Origin: JAWOHX01 sp046484975
GTDB taxonomy: Bacteria > Bacillota > Clostridia > DUPQ01
Direction of reading: 5' to 3'
DNA length: 10,953 bases
Assembly (NCBI GenBank): GCA_046484975.1
Contig: JAWOHX010000128.1
Location: 1 to 10,953, forward strand
Every line of letters starts with the position of its first letter. The stretch's first letter is position 1. Positions 1-6,266 of this stretch are shown here, in pieces. The notes under the pieces are model-generated. The model did no database searches and was not told the DNA's origin. It saw only the letters and a list, made by a program, of their open reading frames with translations. Both the position numbers and the translations under genes were made by a program.

Positions 1-140
1 GAGCGATCAGCATGAGCGTTCCCAAGTGAAAGTTTAGCGAATGCCCGTGTTCCCAAAAAAACCGAGTCGTCGCATTATCTGCTTGTGATGGATCCGGTAA
101 ACTCCCCGTTCCGGGTATGTCCTAAAGATGGTTCATTTCA
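1..140. other. Left edge, no confident gene
   Basis: I see no complete gene here. On the + strand positions 2-37 form an open stretch ending in TAG that would encode an 11-residue tail (SDQHERSQVKV), possibly the C-terminus of a gene starting outside the window. Two similar words, CGTTCCCAA at 18-26 and TGTTCCCAA near 48-56, lie around it and could be the end of a mobile element or of an upstream gene, but I cannot name a family. No good terminator is visible for the minus-strand gene that ends at 141; the only hairpin nearby (CCCG TTC CGGG, about 108-118) has no U-tract. Confidence 0.3.
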
Positions 141-632
141 TCAGGGTCCGGCCGCATCCCTCTTCCAATGGCCGTCCCTTGACCTCACATATGTCCCCGC
201 ACCGCCTTCCAGGTAGGCATCCCGGAAGCCCAGGCCCCCGACCATCCCCTCCCCGATTTCCGTGTCATCCCCAAGCATGGTGATTGACTTCAGGGGATTC
301 CCGGAGAATGCGTATGCGCCGATGCTTGTGACCCCGCTGGGGATGATGACCTCGGCCAGATCGTTGTTGTGGAACGCCCAGTCCCCTATGCTTGCAACCC
401 CGCCGGGGATGGTGATGGACAACAACTCGTTGTTGGCGAAGGATGCCTCCCCGATGCGGACAACCTCGATGTTGCCGATGGTTTCCGGGATCGTGATGCT
501 CCTCTTCAGGCCGGGCGCACGATAACCCGTGATGGTCCCTTCATTTGGCAGGAAGGAATAGCCCCAGGCAGCGGAGCAACCGCCAGCCGCCAGGGCAAGA
601 ACCAGGAATAAAATCAATGCTTTGGTCTTCAT
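141..632 (-). CDS. Short LRR_5 (BspA-like) repeat lipoprotein
   Basis: This 163-residue protein is predicted to be exported and surface-anchored. It starts with a charged end (MKTK), a hydrophobic core and a lipobox-like AGGC with Cys19. From about residue 45 to 125 it carries three or four BspA-type leucine-rich repeats of the form 'IP..V..IG..AF..N.L..I.IP'. The C-terminus (F..AY..GAGTYVR....W.R) is the usual end of such BspA modules, so the gene looks complete although short for the family. BspA-like repeats generally mediate protein-protein or adhesive contacts; the partner here is unknown. I chose ATG 632 rather than the longer ORF start at 674, because GGAGG sits 7 nt upstream and the signal peptide then begins at residue 1. 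It is divergent from the ankyrin gene. Confidence 0.85.
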   Translation of the reverse strand: MKTKALILFLVLALAAGGCSAAWGYSFLPNEGTITGYRAPGLKRSITIPETIGNIEVVRIGEASFANNELLSITIPGGVASIGDWAFHNNDLAEVIIPSGVTSIGAYAFSGNPLKSITMLGDDTEIGEGMVGGLGFRDAYLEGGAGTYVRSRDGHWKRDAAGP

Positions 633-713
633 GTGGCACCTCCGGAGAATCAGTTGGAATCCATTCGGGTGCAATCAATCCATGTGCAGGACAGCGTATG
701 GTCCCTCCTCCAT

Positions 714-722
714 ATTATATCA
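714..722 (-). promoter_or_regulatory. Extended -10 promoter of the LRR lipoprotein gene
   Basis: Read on the minus strand this is TGATATAAT, a perfect -10 hexamer with the TGn extension. The nearest -35-like word is TTGGAA (735-740) with a short 15-bp spacer, so recognition probably depends on the extended -10. The leader to ATG 632 would be about 75 nt. Confidence 0.65.
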
Positions 723-753
723 CATCCCCCGTGGTTCCAACCCGCCGGCATGT

Positions 754-783
754 TTGACCGTGTGGTTACAGGAATGATAAAAT
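754..783 (+). promoter_or_regulatory. Promoter of the ankyrin-repeat gene
   Basis: TTGACC (754-759) is followed after 18 bp by TAAAAT (778-783), and the -10 is preceded by TGA, giving an extended -10. It is the only member of this window's extended -10 group with a near-consensus -35 at almost ideal spacing besides that of the zinc-finger gene. Transcription would run rightward into the gene at 841. Confidence 0.65.
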
Positions 784-840
784 ATAGTGGATGGCATATG
801 TCATCCAGATACAGGGAAGCCATGAGGGGAGGGATTTCAC

Positions 841-1422
841 ATGGGTTCATCCGACGGTCTTTTCGGGAAGCACAGGAACACCCGGTTGATGGAAGCCGCC
901 GGCAGAGGCGACTGTCCGAAGATCACAAGGTTGCTTGACAAGGGCGCCGATGTCAACCACCGGCAGGAAAGCGGCCGTGACCAGTACTATGTAGCCGCGA
1001 ACACATTCATCAGCACATATCGCAGCGGGGGCCGGACCCCTCTTTACCTCGCCGCGGCATCCGGGCATGCCCGGGCCGCAGAGCTCCTTTTGGAACACGG
1101 CGCACAGGTGGACCTGTGCGATGAGTTCGGGATGACCCCGCTTCACAGGGCAGTCATGGCCGGCAGTCTGGAGACAGCCGCACTCCTTCTGGAAAAGAGC
1201 GCCCGTCCCGATGCCAGGTATGATGCCTTCCGTGAGGAAGCCACCCACTACCAGGCCGGGGATCCCCGCATTGGGCAGACGCTTACTTTGCAGCGCCTGG
1301 CCAAGGACCACGGCCAACGGACCCCGCTTGGGATTCTCCGCTTCGGCCCATGTGGCAAGGCGTTGATGGATGTGGCGGACAAAATGGAGGAGCTGCTTGC
1401 CGGATACGGCTGCACGGTATAG
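841..1422 (+). CDS. Ankyrin-repeat protein
   Basis: This 193-residue protein has no signal peptide or membrane segment, so it is probably cytoplasmic. Ankyrin repeats are visible at about residues 13-42 (ending LLDKGADVN), 63-96 (GRTPLYLAAASGH...LLLEHGAQVD) and 97-129 (GMTPLHRAVMAGS...LLLEKSARPD). A roughly 20-residue insertion (43-62) sits between the first two. A degenerate fourth unit begins with GQRTPL near residue 155. Bacterial ankyrin proteins of this kind are small binding scaffolds with no predictable reaction. The start is well supported: GGGAGGG lies 7-13 nt upstream of the ATG. It ends in TAG, 24 nt from the convergent zinc-finger gene, with no clear terminator in the gap. Confidence 0.9.
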   Translation: MGSSDGLFGKHRNTRLMEAAGRGDCPKITRLLDKGADVNHRQESGRDQYYVAANTFISTYRSGGRTPLYLAAASGHARAAELLLEHGAQVDLCDEFGMTPLHRAVMAGSLETAALLLEKSARPDARYDAFREEATHYQAGDPRIGQTLTLQRLAKDHGQRTPLGILRFGPCGKALMDVADKMEELLAGYGCTV

Positions 1423-1446
1423 GGCGCCGGGGCCACAGCCCGTGCG

Positions 1447-2337
1447 TCAAAAAATCGTCCTGAGCAAAAGATAGACCAGCAGAGCGATGACAAGGTTGAA
1501 GAACAGGATGGCCACCACGGCCTTTTTCCTGTTGTATTTTTGGTTGCCCTCTTCCTGGCGGATCGGCTGTGTCCTCTCATGGAAGATCCTCAGCTCGCGG
1601 ATCAGTTTCTGCTTTTCCTCCGTTCGGATCCTGCGCTGCCTTTCCATGTCCTTCCGGAAGGACTGGGCCTCTTGATCATCGTTTTCCGTCGCATGCACAT
1701 TCCTGACTGCGGAAAACAGCCAGTTTTTGTCCACCCCGCAGCGGCCGCAGGCCCGCATTGCATCCAAGTTGATGAACCCGCAGGTGCAGTACCATGCATG
1801 GCCTCTTTCGAAGGGCATGCGTGTCCTCCGGGCGGCGTCTTTCCTCCCACCCGGATCGGGATATGATTCTTTGTAGGAACGGATGAACTGGTGATAGGAT
1901 TCTGCTTCCAGGGCTTCAGACAGAAGAGGGGCATCATTCTCCAGGCCTTCCTCCATGCCCGCGTTCTCCCATATGGTTCCTTTTGCCATGGCCACCCTAT
2001 GGAAGATGACCGTCACGCCATGCATGTCCCGTACACCCAGCATGATTCTTTTTCTTGAACCGAAAGTTTTTTTCGGGAAAACCGGAATGTTCTCGTACAC
2101 GGCAGTGACCGCGTCTTCCTGCGTTCCGCCGGGATTCCCTTCGCTGTCATTTCGCCGGACCAGCACTTCCACGCGGTGCACTTTTACAGCGCCCACGTTC
2201 CTGAGCCTCAGCCGCAGAATGTATTGCCTTGTCCGCTCATTCCTCAGCAAAAGGCCTTCCACGATCTCCACAGGACATCCGGGAATCCACCTGGTCTGCA
2301 GGACATCCGCTATTCTGGAAAATCCTTTTCCGCTCAT
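1447..2337 (-). CDS. Tail-anchored protein with a RanBP2-like zinc finger
   Basis: I do not recognise a named family for the whole 296-residue protein. The N-terminal 110 residues look like a beta-rich domain (alternating 'YILRLRLRNVG', 'HRVEVLVRR', 'GVTVIFHRV'). At 182-200 there is a W-x-C-x-C-x3-N-x6-C-x2-C motif (W182, C184, C186, N190, C197, C200), close to a RanBP2-type zinc finger or single zinc ribbon. Residues 222-262 are highly charged (Arg/Lys/Glu/Gln) and probably a coiled coil. Residues 272-293 form one hydrophobic helix followed by only RTIF, so the protein is probably membrane-inserted at its C-terminus with the rest in the cytosol. ATG 2337 has GAGGG just upstream. It may bind another protein or a nucleic acid near the membrane; this is inference. 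Confidence 0.85.
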   Translation of the reverse strand: MSGKGFSRIADVLQTRWIPGCPVEIVEGLLLRNERTRQYILRLRLRNVGAVKVHRVEVLVRRNDSEGNPGGTQEDAVTAVYENIPVFPKKTFGSRKRIMLGVRDMHGVTVIFHRVAMAKGTIWENAGMEEGLENDAPLLSEALEAESYHQFIRSYKESYPDPGGRKDAARRTRMPFERGHAWYCTCGFINLDAMRACGRCGVDKNWLFSAVRNVHATENDDQEAQSFRKDMERQRRIRTEEKQKLIRELRIFHERTQPIRQEEGNQKYNRKKAVVAILFFNLVIALLVYLLLRTIF

Positions 2338-2354
2338 ATTGCCCTCTATACATT

Positions 2355-2384
2355 ACAATATCACCAATTTCTTGGATTTGCCAA
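2355..2384 (-). promoter_or_regulatory. Promoter of the zinc-finger protein gene
   Basis: On the minus strand TTGGCA (2384-2379, five of six matches to the -35 consensus) is followed after 18 bp by TATTGT (2360-2355). TGA immediately precedes the -10, making it an extended -10. The leader to ATG 2337 is short, about 10-15 nt, and contains the ribosome binding site. Confidence 0.55.
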
Positions 2385-2406
2385 AAAAATGATTTCAAAA
2401 ATCCAA
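2372..2406. repeat. Inverted repeat overlapping a -35 element
   Basis: TTGGATTT at 2372-2379 is mirrored by AAATCCAA at 2399-2406, perfect 8-bp arms with a 19-nt centre. The left arm touches the -35 of the zinc-finger gene promoter, so it could be an operator for a dimeric regulator. This is inference from position and symmetry alone. Confidence 0.35.
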
Positions 2407-2460
2407 TTTATGCCTGTCCCGCCTGTATCATTGTTGTTTTTCACAATATATTCGAAAAAA

Positions 2461-2482
2461 ATGAAACCAAAATGGTTTTCAT
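2461..2482. promoter_or_regulatory. Palindrome upstream of the PrcB-type lipoprotein gene
   Basis: ATGAAACCA at 2461-2469 pairs with TGGTTTTCAT at 2473-2482 around a 3-nt AAA centre, with one extra T in the right arm. It ends 10 bp upstream of the extended -10 at 2493-2501, where a -35 would normally lie, so it is a plausible operator or activator site. It could also form a weak hairpin in a transcript from a more distant start. No known regulator consensus was recognised. Confidence 0.4.
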
Positions 2483-2492
2483 GCGTTTAATA

Positions 2493-2501
2493 TGATATAA
2501 C
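2493..2501 (+). promoter_or_regulatory. Extended -10 promoter of the PrcB-type lipoprotein gene
   Basis: TGATATAAC is an extended -10 with five of six matches in the hexamer. No recognisable -35 lies 16-18 bp upstream; the palindrome at 2461-2482 occupies that region. The predicted leader is only about 18 nt, containing the AAGGAAG ribosome binding site. Confidence 0.5.
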
Positions 2502-2525
2502 GAAAGAGGAAAGGAAGTATTGACC

Positions 2526-3278
2526 ATGAAAAAATATCTGATATGGACACTCAGCTTTGTCCTGGTGATATCCTTGCTTGCAGGCTGCCAGAAACAGGTA
2601 ACGCCAACGGAAACACCGACACCTCCTCCCGCCGCAGGGCAACCAACCCCGGAGCCCAGCGAGGTCCCAAATGATGTGATACTGGACTCTGGTGATTTGG
2701 AAGACTCCACCCTGCTTGTCAAGCAGGCTTATGAAGCTCTTTCAAAAACCAAAGGATACATCTGGTTCGAAGGAGAAGGAACTTCAGAGATTCTTGTCCT
2801 CATGGGAGAAAAACCCACAGGAGGGTTTCATCTGGAAGGGATATCCGCAGAAATGGACGGGGATGTCCTGCGAATTGTTGTCAGGGAAGTGGTTCCCGGA
2901 GCCAATGAATCCGTGACACAAGCCCTCACCTATCCGTACCTGTACCTTTCCCTTGACAGGATGCAGGAAAGCGTCACAGTGGAAAACACAGAGGGGGAAG
3001 CCTACACCAATCTGGTCCTCCCGGGAATTACAGCCGCCACCGGCGTATATACCGGGCAAATCGACAACAATTCGATTGAAGTCAACGTTGACGCAGGATT
3101 TGATTTCGTAGGCAGCGGAACCTTTGTTGCATTCAGGCTGGACGTTCTCACGCGGGCATACTTCGACAGCGAAAGTCCCCACTACAAGGATTTCAAGGAT
3201 GGCACGGCCGTGAACATCCTGTTCTACCTGAACGAGAACGGCCAGTATGTGCTGGCTGACATGTTCCCGAAGGAATAG
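2526..3278 (+). CDS. PrcB-type lipoprotein with a second beta-rich C-terminal domain
   Basis: This is a 250-residue lipoprotein with a clear type II signal peptide (MKKYLIW..., lipobox LLAGC, Cys21). A Pro/Thr-rich linker runs to about residue 50. Residues 70-145 match the PrcB_C pattern: 'LVLMGEKPTGGF', then 'LRIVVREVVPG...VTQALTYPYLYLSL'. PrcB in Treponema denticola is an accessory lipoprotein of a protease complex, but most relatives are of unknown role. Residues 160-250 form a second module beginning with a G-x-Y-x-G-x-x-D-x-N-S-I-E-V pattern and ending 'GQYVLADMF', seen as a tail domain on Firmicutes lipoproteins. I prefer ATG 2526 over the in-frame TTG at 2520, because AAGGAAG is 8 nt away and the signal peptide starts cleanly. 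It is followed directly by a strong terminator. Confidence 0.85.
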   Translation: MKKYLIWTLSFVLVISLLAGCQKQVTPTETPTPPPAAGQPTPEPSEVPNDVILDSGDLEDSTLLVKQAYEALSKTKGYIWFEGEGTSEILVLMGEKPTGGFHLEGISAEMDGDVLRIVVREVVPGANESVTQALTYPYLYLSLDRMQESVTVENTEGEAYTNLVLPGITAATGVYTGQIDNNSIEVNVDAGFDFVGSGTFVAFRLDVLTRAYFDSESPHYKDFKDGTAVNILFYLNENGQYVLADMFPKE

Positions 3279-3286
3279 GAAAAAGG

Positions 3287-3313
3287 AAAAAGGAGCTTGA
3301 AGCTCCTTTTTTT
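3287..3313. terminator. Bidirectional intrinsic terminator
   Basis: AAAAAGGAGCT (3287-3297), loop TGA, then AGCTCC followed by seven T (3301-3313). On the + strand this is a textbook hairpin with U-tract ending the PrcB-type gene. Read from the minus strand the same hairpin ends in five T, so it can also terminate the lipoprotein gene that stops at 3344. Confidence 0.9.
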
Positions 3314-3343
3314 ATGCCTGCATATTTTCATTGGCCAGCCATG

Positions 3344-3847
3344 TCAGTCCGTCCGGCTGATGGAGGACACCATGAACACCGTGAGGCTTGACAGGTCAGG
3401 ATGCGTGGACAAGGTGGTGGTTGCCCCCTGGATTTGTATGTTCTCCCCAGACCTGCCCACATAGACTGTCATGCCACCGGATAGCTTATGGCTGTACAAC
3501 TGCACACCTGCTGCATAACCCAATCCGGTTTTCTCAAGCACAAATGTGAGATCCTTGACCTGGGCCATGACCGAGTCCACCCCTTGCCTGATGATGACAT
3601 TGTCATCGGATGCGGCCAACAGCATCAGTTCACCGTTCTCCAGCAATATGCCCCTGTAGTAGCCGATGTCATATTTGGGTGGCTTCATGGGGTCGATGGA
3701 AGTTGTCATCTTCGTGGTGTGAACCATCACGAATTCTCCCTTGATGGTTCCGGTCGATTGCGCCGGCTTGTCGGACTTCATGGCCAAGCCGCACCCTGTG
3801 GTGGCAATAAGCATCAAAACCAATGAGAGACAAATGAATTTTTTCAT
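3344..3847 (-). CDS. Small lipoprotein of unknown function
   Basis: This is a 167-residue protein with an N-terminal export signal (MKKF, then a hydrophobic run to residue 15) and Cys19 in a non-ideal lipobox, TTGC. It is probably a lipoprotein anchored outside the membrane. The mature part is beta-strand-like: 'TGTIKGEFVMVHTTK', 'YRGILLENGELMLLAASD', 'TFVLEKTGLGYAAGVQLYS', 'GGMTVYVGRSG', 'LTVFMVSS'. I do not recognise a family. A single beta-sandwich or barrel is possible but cannot be shown here. ATG 3847 has AGAGGT 7 nt upstream. It is transcribed from a strong promoter of its own and ends at the bidirectional terminator shared with the PrcB-type lipoprotein, so it is probably monocistronic. 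Confidence 0.8.
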   Translation of the reverse strand: MKKFICLSLVLMLIATTGCGLAMKSDKPAQSTGTIKGEFVMVHTTKMTTSIDPMKPPKYDIGYYRGILLENGELMLLAASDDNVIIRQGVDSVMAQVKDLTFVLEKTGLGYAAGVQLYSHKLSGGMTVYVGRSGENIQIQGATTTLSTHPDLSSLTVFMVSSISRTD

Positions 3848-3941
3848 GGATGACCTCTTTTCTTAAGCCTGTCCAAGGCAACGAACGGGCCTGCACAACC
3901 TGCAGGGGAGAAACAGGACATCTTTGTCAGTCCCTCCTTAT

Positions 3942-3970
3942 ATTTTAAGCCCATTAAGATGCATTGTCAA
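3942..3970 (-). promoter_or_regulatory. Strong sigma-A promoter of the 3847 lipoprotein gene
   Basis: On the minus strand a perfect -35 TTGACA (3970-3965) is followed by exactly 17 bp and TAAAAT (3947-3942). It lacks the TGn extension seen at the other promoters. The -35 overlaps the TGA stop codon (3967-3969) of the phospholipase C-like gene. The leader would be about 88 nt. Confidence 0.8.
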
Positions 3971-4914
3971 TCAGCTGCACCCTTTACCGGCATGTGCCCG
4001 CCTTGCCTCCACGGCCTGTTGGTGTCATAACTGACATCGGGTATGATCTCCTCCGGACGCTTGTTCCCGGTACCCCCAAGGTAGGACAGGATGTCACCAA
4101 TGGTCCGTGCGCACTCCTCTCCGGCCTGCTCCAGCAATTCAGGCACGCTTTGGTGCTTTGGCGGCTCCCCCGGATGGTTCCATGCATTTTTACCCTCGTT
4201 CAGGATGTCGTATCCCTGGTTTCCCGGATGTGTATAGAATCTTCTCGGAGTGGGCAGCCATCTTAGGAATTTCTTCCTGTATCCGGGGTCATACAGGATC
4301 CCCAGCACCGCCAGCATGGATCGCACCGATCGGTCCAGGACACCCCGGTCCAGGACGATGCCGAAGGATCTTTGCACATGTGCGATGAAATGGGCGCACA
4401 CCTCCTCCGGGAGCCTGTCCACCCGGAGCCATTCCGAAAGGTCCATATCCACCGCGTGTGTCCCGGTTTCCCGCTCCCACAGGATGATGTCCATCTGGAA
4501 TTCCAGGTCGTAATGGGATATGGGATGCCTGTTTCCCCCCATGTCCCAGATCCCTTTGGATGTCACGTCAAAGACATAGGGGTGCATTTCCTTGTCCATG
4601 AAAAAATGCGTGAGGAATCCCAGGAAGTACACCAGGAAAAGCGTCCTTTCCCCGTCATCCATCCCGCCCGCCTTCATTCTTTCCATGGCGTCAATGAAAA
4701 ACATGGCGGTGTCCTTCCTGTGCATGGCCTGGCCGATCCGGATGATTTTTTTATGGAAGGGGCGAAGGGGGGTATGGTAGAACAGGAAGTCCGGCCCCTG
4801 GGCAGCAAGAAAGAAAAGAGGCAGGTTCCCATCGATCTCTTCCCTGATGGATACATCGGGGATGCTTCCGGCCACCTTGCGGGAAAACAGTATGTGGGTC
4901 AGGATATCCGGCAT
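3967..4914 (-). CDS. Zinc-dependent phospholipase C-like protein
   Basis: This 315-residue protein belongs by pattern to the Zn_dep_PLPC family. Visible landmarks are the opening MPDILTH (H7), 'AQGPDFLFYH' (D42, H47), 'GFLTHFFMDKEMHPYV' (H103, D107, H111) and 'HYDLEFQMD' (H134, E138, D142). These His, Asp and Glu residues are the expected zinc ligands. Classical family members hydrolyse phospholipid head groups outside the cell, but this protein has no signal peptide or membrane segment, so its substrate and even its activity are uncertain. The ORF stays open far upstream into the antisense of the transporter gene. ATG 4914 is chosen because the family begins here and GGGAG lies 8 nt upstream. 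It is divergent from the MFS transporter. Confidence 0.85.
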   Translation of the reverse strand: MPDILTHILFSRKVAGSIPDVSIREEIDGNLPLFFLAAQGPDFLFYHTPLRPFHKKIIRIGQAMHRKDTAMFFIDAMERMKAGGMDDGERTLFLVYFLGFLTHFFMDKEMHPYVFDVTSKGIWDMGGNRHPISHYDLEFQMDIILWERETGTHAVDMDLSEWLRVDRLPEEVCAHFIAHVQRSFGIVLDRGVLDRSVRSMLAVLGILYDPGYRKKFLRWLPTPRRFYTHPGNQGYDILNEGKNAWNHPGEPPKHQSVPELLEQAGEECARTIGDILSYLGGTGNKRPEEIIPDVSYDTNRPWRQGGHMPVKGAAD

Positions 4915-4958
4915 GTTTTTTTCTCCCGGAACAATGCATTTCATGCTGGTAAAAAGTG

Positions 4959-4967
4959 TGATATATT
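4959..4967 (+). promoter_or_regulatory. Extended -10 promoter of the MFS transporter gene
   Basis: TGATATATT is an extended -10 with five of six hexamer matches and no clear -35. Transcription would begin near 4974, giving a leader of about 30 nt. Confidence 0.5.
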
Positions 4968-4973
4968 TATTCC

Positions 4974-4982
4974 ATAATATCA
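4974..4982 (-). promoter_or_regulatory. Extended -10 promoter of the phospholipase C-like gene
   Basis: On the minus strand this is TGATATTAT, an extended -10 with five of six hexamer matches and no clear -35. The start would lie near 4967 with a leader of about 53 nt. It points at, and overlaps the footprint of, the + strand promoter at 4959-4967. Confidence 0.5.
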
Positions 4983-5004
4983 TATTACAGGGGGGTTTGT
5001 GCTT

Positions 5005-6255
5005 ATGAAACTCACAAAGCAGGAGTTGTCCTGGGTATTGTATGACTGCGGAAATTCCGCCTATTCCATCGCCATCACCACGGCCCTGTTGCCCGCCATC
5101 TTCGGGATGTTCAGGAACATCGGGAGCGCCATGGACCTGGGTTACTTCAACTCCATCGCCAGCATCATCGTGGCTGTCCTCAGCCCCATCCTCGGGACCA
5201 TCGCCGACTACAAGGACAAGAAGAAGAGGTTCTTCCTGTTCTTCTTCCTGCTGGGCGTCATCTTCACGGTGGCCCTGGCCTTCGTGCCCCCCGAAAGCGG
5301 CATGTGGCAGGTGCTGGTCCTCTTCTACATCCTCACGGTCATCGGGTTCTCCGGCGCCAACATCTTCTACGACTCCTTCCTGGTGGACATCACCTCCGAC
5401 GACCGCATGGACCGGGTATCCACAAAAGGCTATGCATACGGATACATTGCCAGCGTCATCCCCTTTGGCATCAGCCTGGCCGTCATCTTCCTCACCGGCA
5501 TGGACAGGGCCCTGGGGTACCAGCTTGGCTTCATCATCACCGCCTTGTGGTGGGGGCTCTTCACCATCCCCATGCTCCGTGACGTGAAGCAAAGGCACTA
5601 CATCGAACCCGAGCCCAATCCCATCAGAAAAAGCTTCGCCCGGCTGGGTGTCACTTTCAAGAACATCCGGAGCTACAAATATGTGTTCCTCTTCCTCATC
5701 GCCTATTTCCTCTACATCGACGGGGTGGACACCATCATCAAGATGGTGGTGCCCTATGCCACCACGGTGCTGGGGGCGGATTCCCTGGACATGTTCCTGC
5801 TCCTGGGCATCCTGCTGGTGATCCAAATCATCGCCTTCCCCTGCGCCATCATCTACGGGGTGCTTGCCAAGAAATATTCCGCCAAATCATTGATCATCGT
5901 GGGCATCCTCACCTATATCGTGGCTTGTTTTTTCGCCTACTTCATCTCCTCCGTCTGGCACATCTTCATCCTGGGGGCTTTGATCGGCTCCGCCCAGGGA
6001 GGCATCCAGGCACTGAGCCGCTCCTATTACGCCAAGATCATCCCAAAAAAGAACTCCAATGAGTTCTTCGGGTTCTACAATGTCTTTGGCAAGTTCGCGG
6101 CCATCCTCGGTCCGTTCCTCATGGCGCTGACGGCCACCGTGACCGGGGATGCGAAGCTGAGCATCTTCGCCATCGTGCCCCTGTTCATCGCAGGATTGGT
6201 CATCTTCATCAGGCTGCCGGATGACAAGGGAAGGGCGAAGGCGGTTGAGACATAG
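5005..6255 (+). CDS. UMF1/Atg22-type MFS transporter
   Basis: This 416-residue polytopic membrane protein has hydrophobic segments consistent with the 12 helices of the major facilitator superfamily. Family marks are the opening W-x-x-Y-D-x-x-N-S motif (W10, Y13, D14, N17, S18), 'GGIQALSRSYYAKIIP' and 'FFGFYNVFGKFAAILGP' in the C-terminal half. The last two are the hallmark of the UMF1 family, which is related to the yeast vacuolar amino acid effluxer Atg22. The substrate of bacterial members is not established; amino acid or small-molecule export is a reasonable guess. ATG 5005 is preferred over GTG 4999 because the AGGGGGG ribosome binding site (4989-4995) is 9 nt from the ATG but only 3 nt from the GTG. 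It ends 11 bp from the convergent TIR-LRR gene with no clear terminator between them. Confidence 0.92.
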   Translation: MKLTKQELSWVLYDCGNSAYSIAITTALLPAIFGMFRNIGSAMDLGYFNSIASIIVAVLSPILGTIADYKDKKKRFFLFFFLLGVIFTVALAFVPPESGMWQVLVLFYILTVIGFSGANIFYDSFLVDITSDDRMDRVSTKGYAYGYIASVIPFGISLAVIFLTGMDRALGYQLGFIITALWWGLFTIPMLRDVKQRHYIEPEPNPIRKSFARLGVTFKNIRSYKYVFLFLIAYFLYIDGVDTIIKMVVPYATTVLGADSLDMFLLLGILLVIQIIAFPCAIIYGVLAKKYSAKSLIIVGILTYIVACFFAYFISSVWHIFILGALIGSAQGGIQALSRSYYAKIIPKKNSNEFFGFYNVFGKFAAILGPFLMALTATVTGDAKLSIFAIVPLFIAGLVIFIRLPDDKGRAKAVET

Positions 6256-6266
6256 GGAGTGCGCCC

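Noticed and set aside
2176..2495. Two + strand ORFs across the start of the zinc-finger gene
   Set aside because: They overlap the supported minus-strand gene and its promoter, and show no domain or start signal.
4915..5826. Upstream extension of the phospholipase C-like ORF by about 304 codons
   Set aside because: It lies antisense to the conserved MFS gene, has a low-complexity His/Asp/Glu/Gly composition typical of a shadow frame, and the family starts at MPDILTH with its own ribosome binding site.
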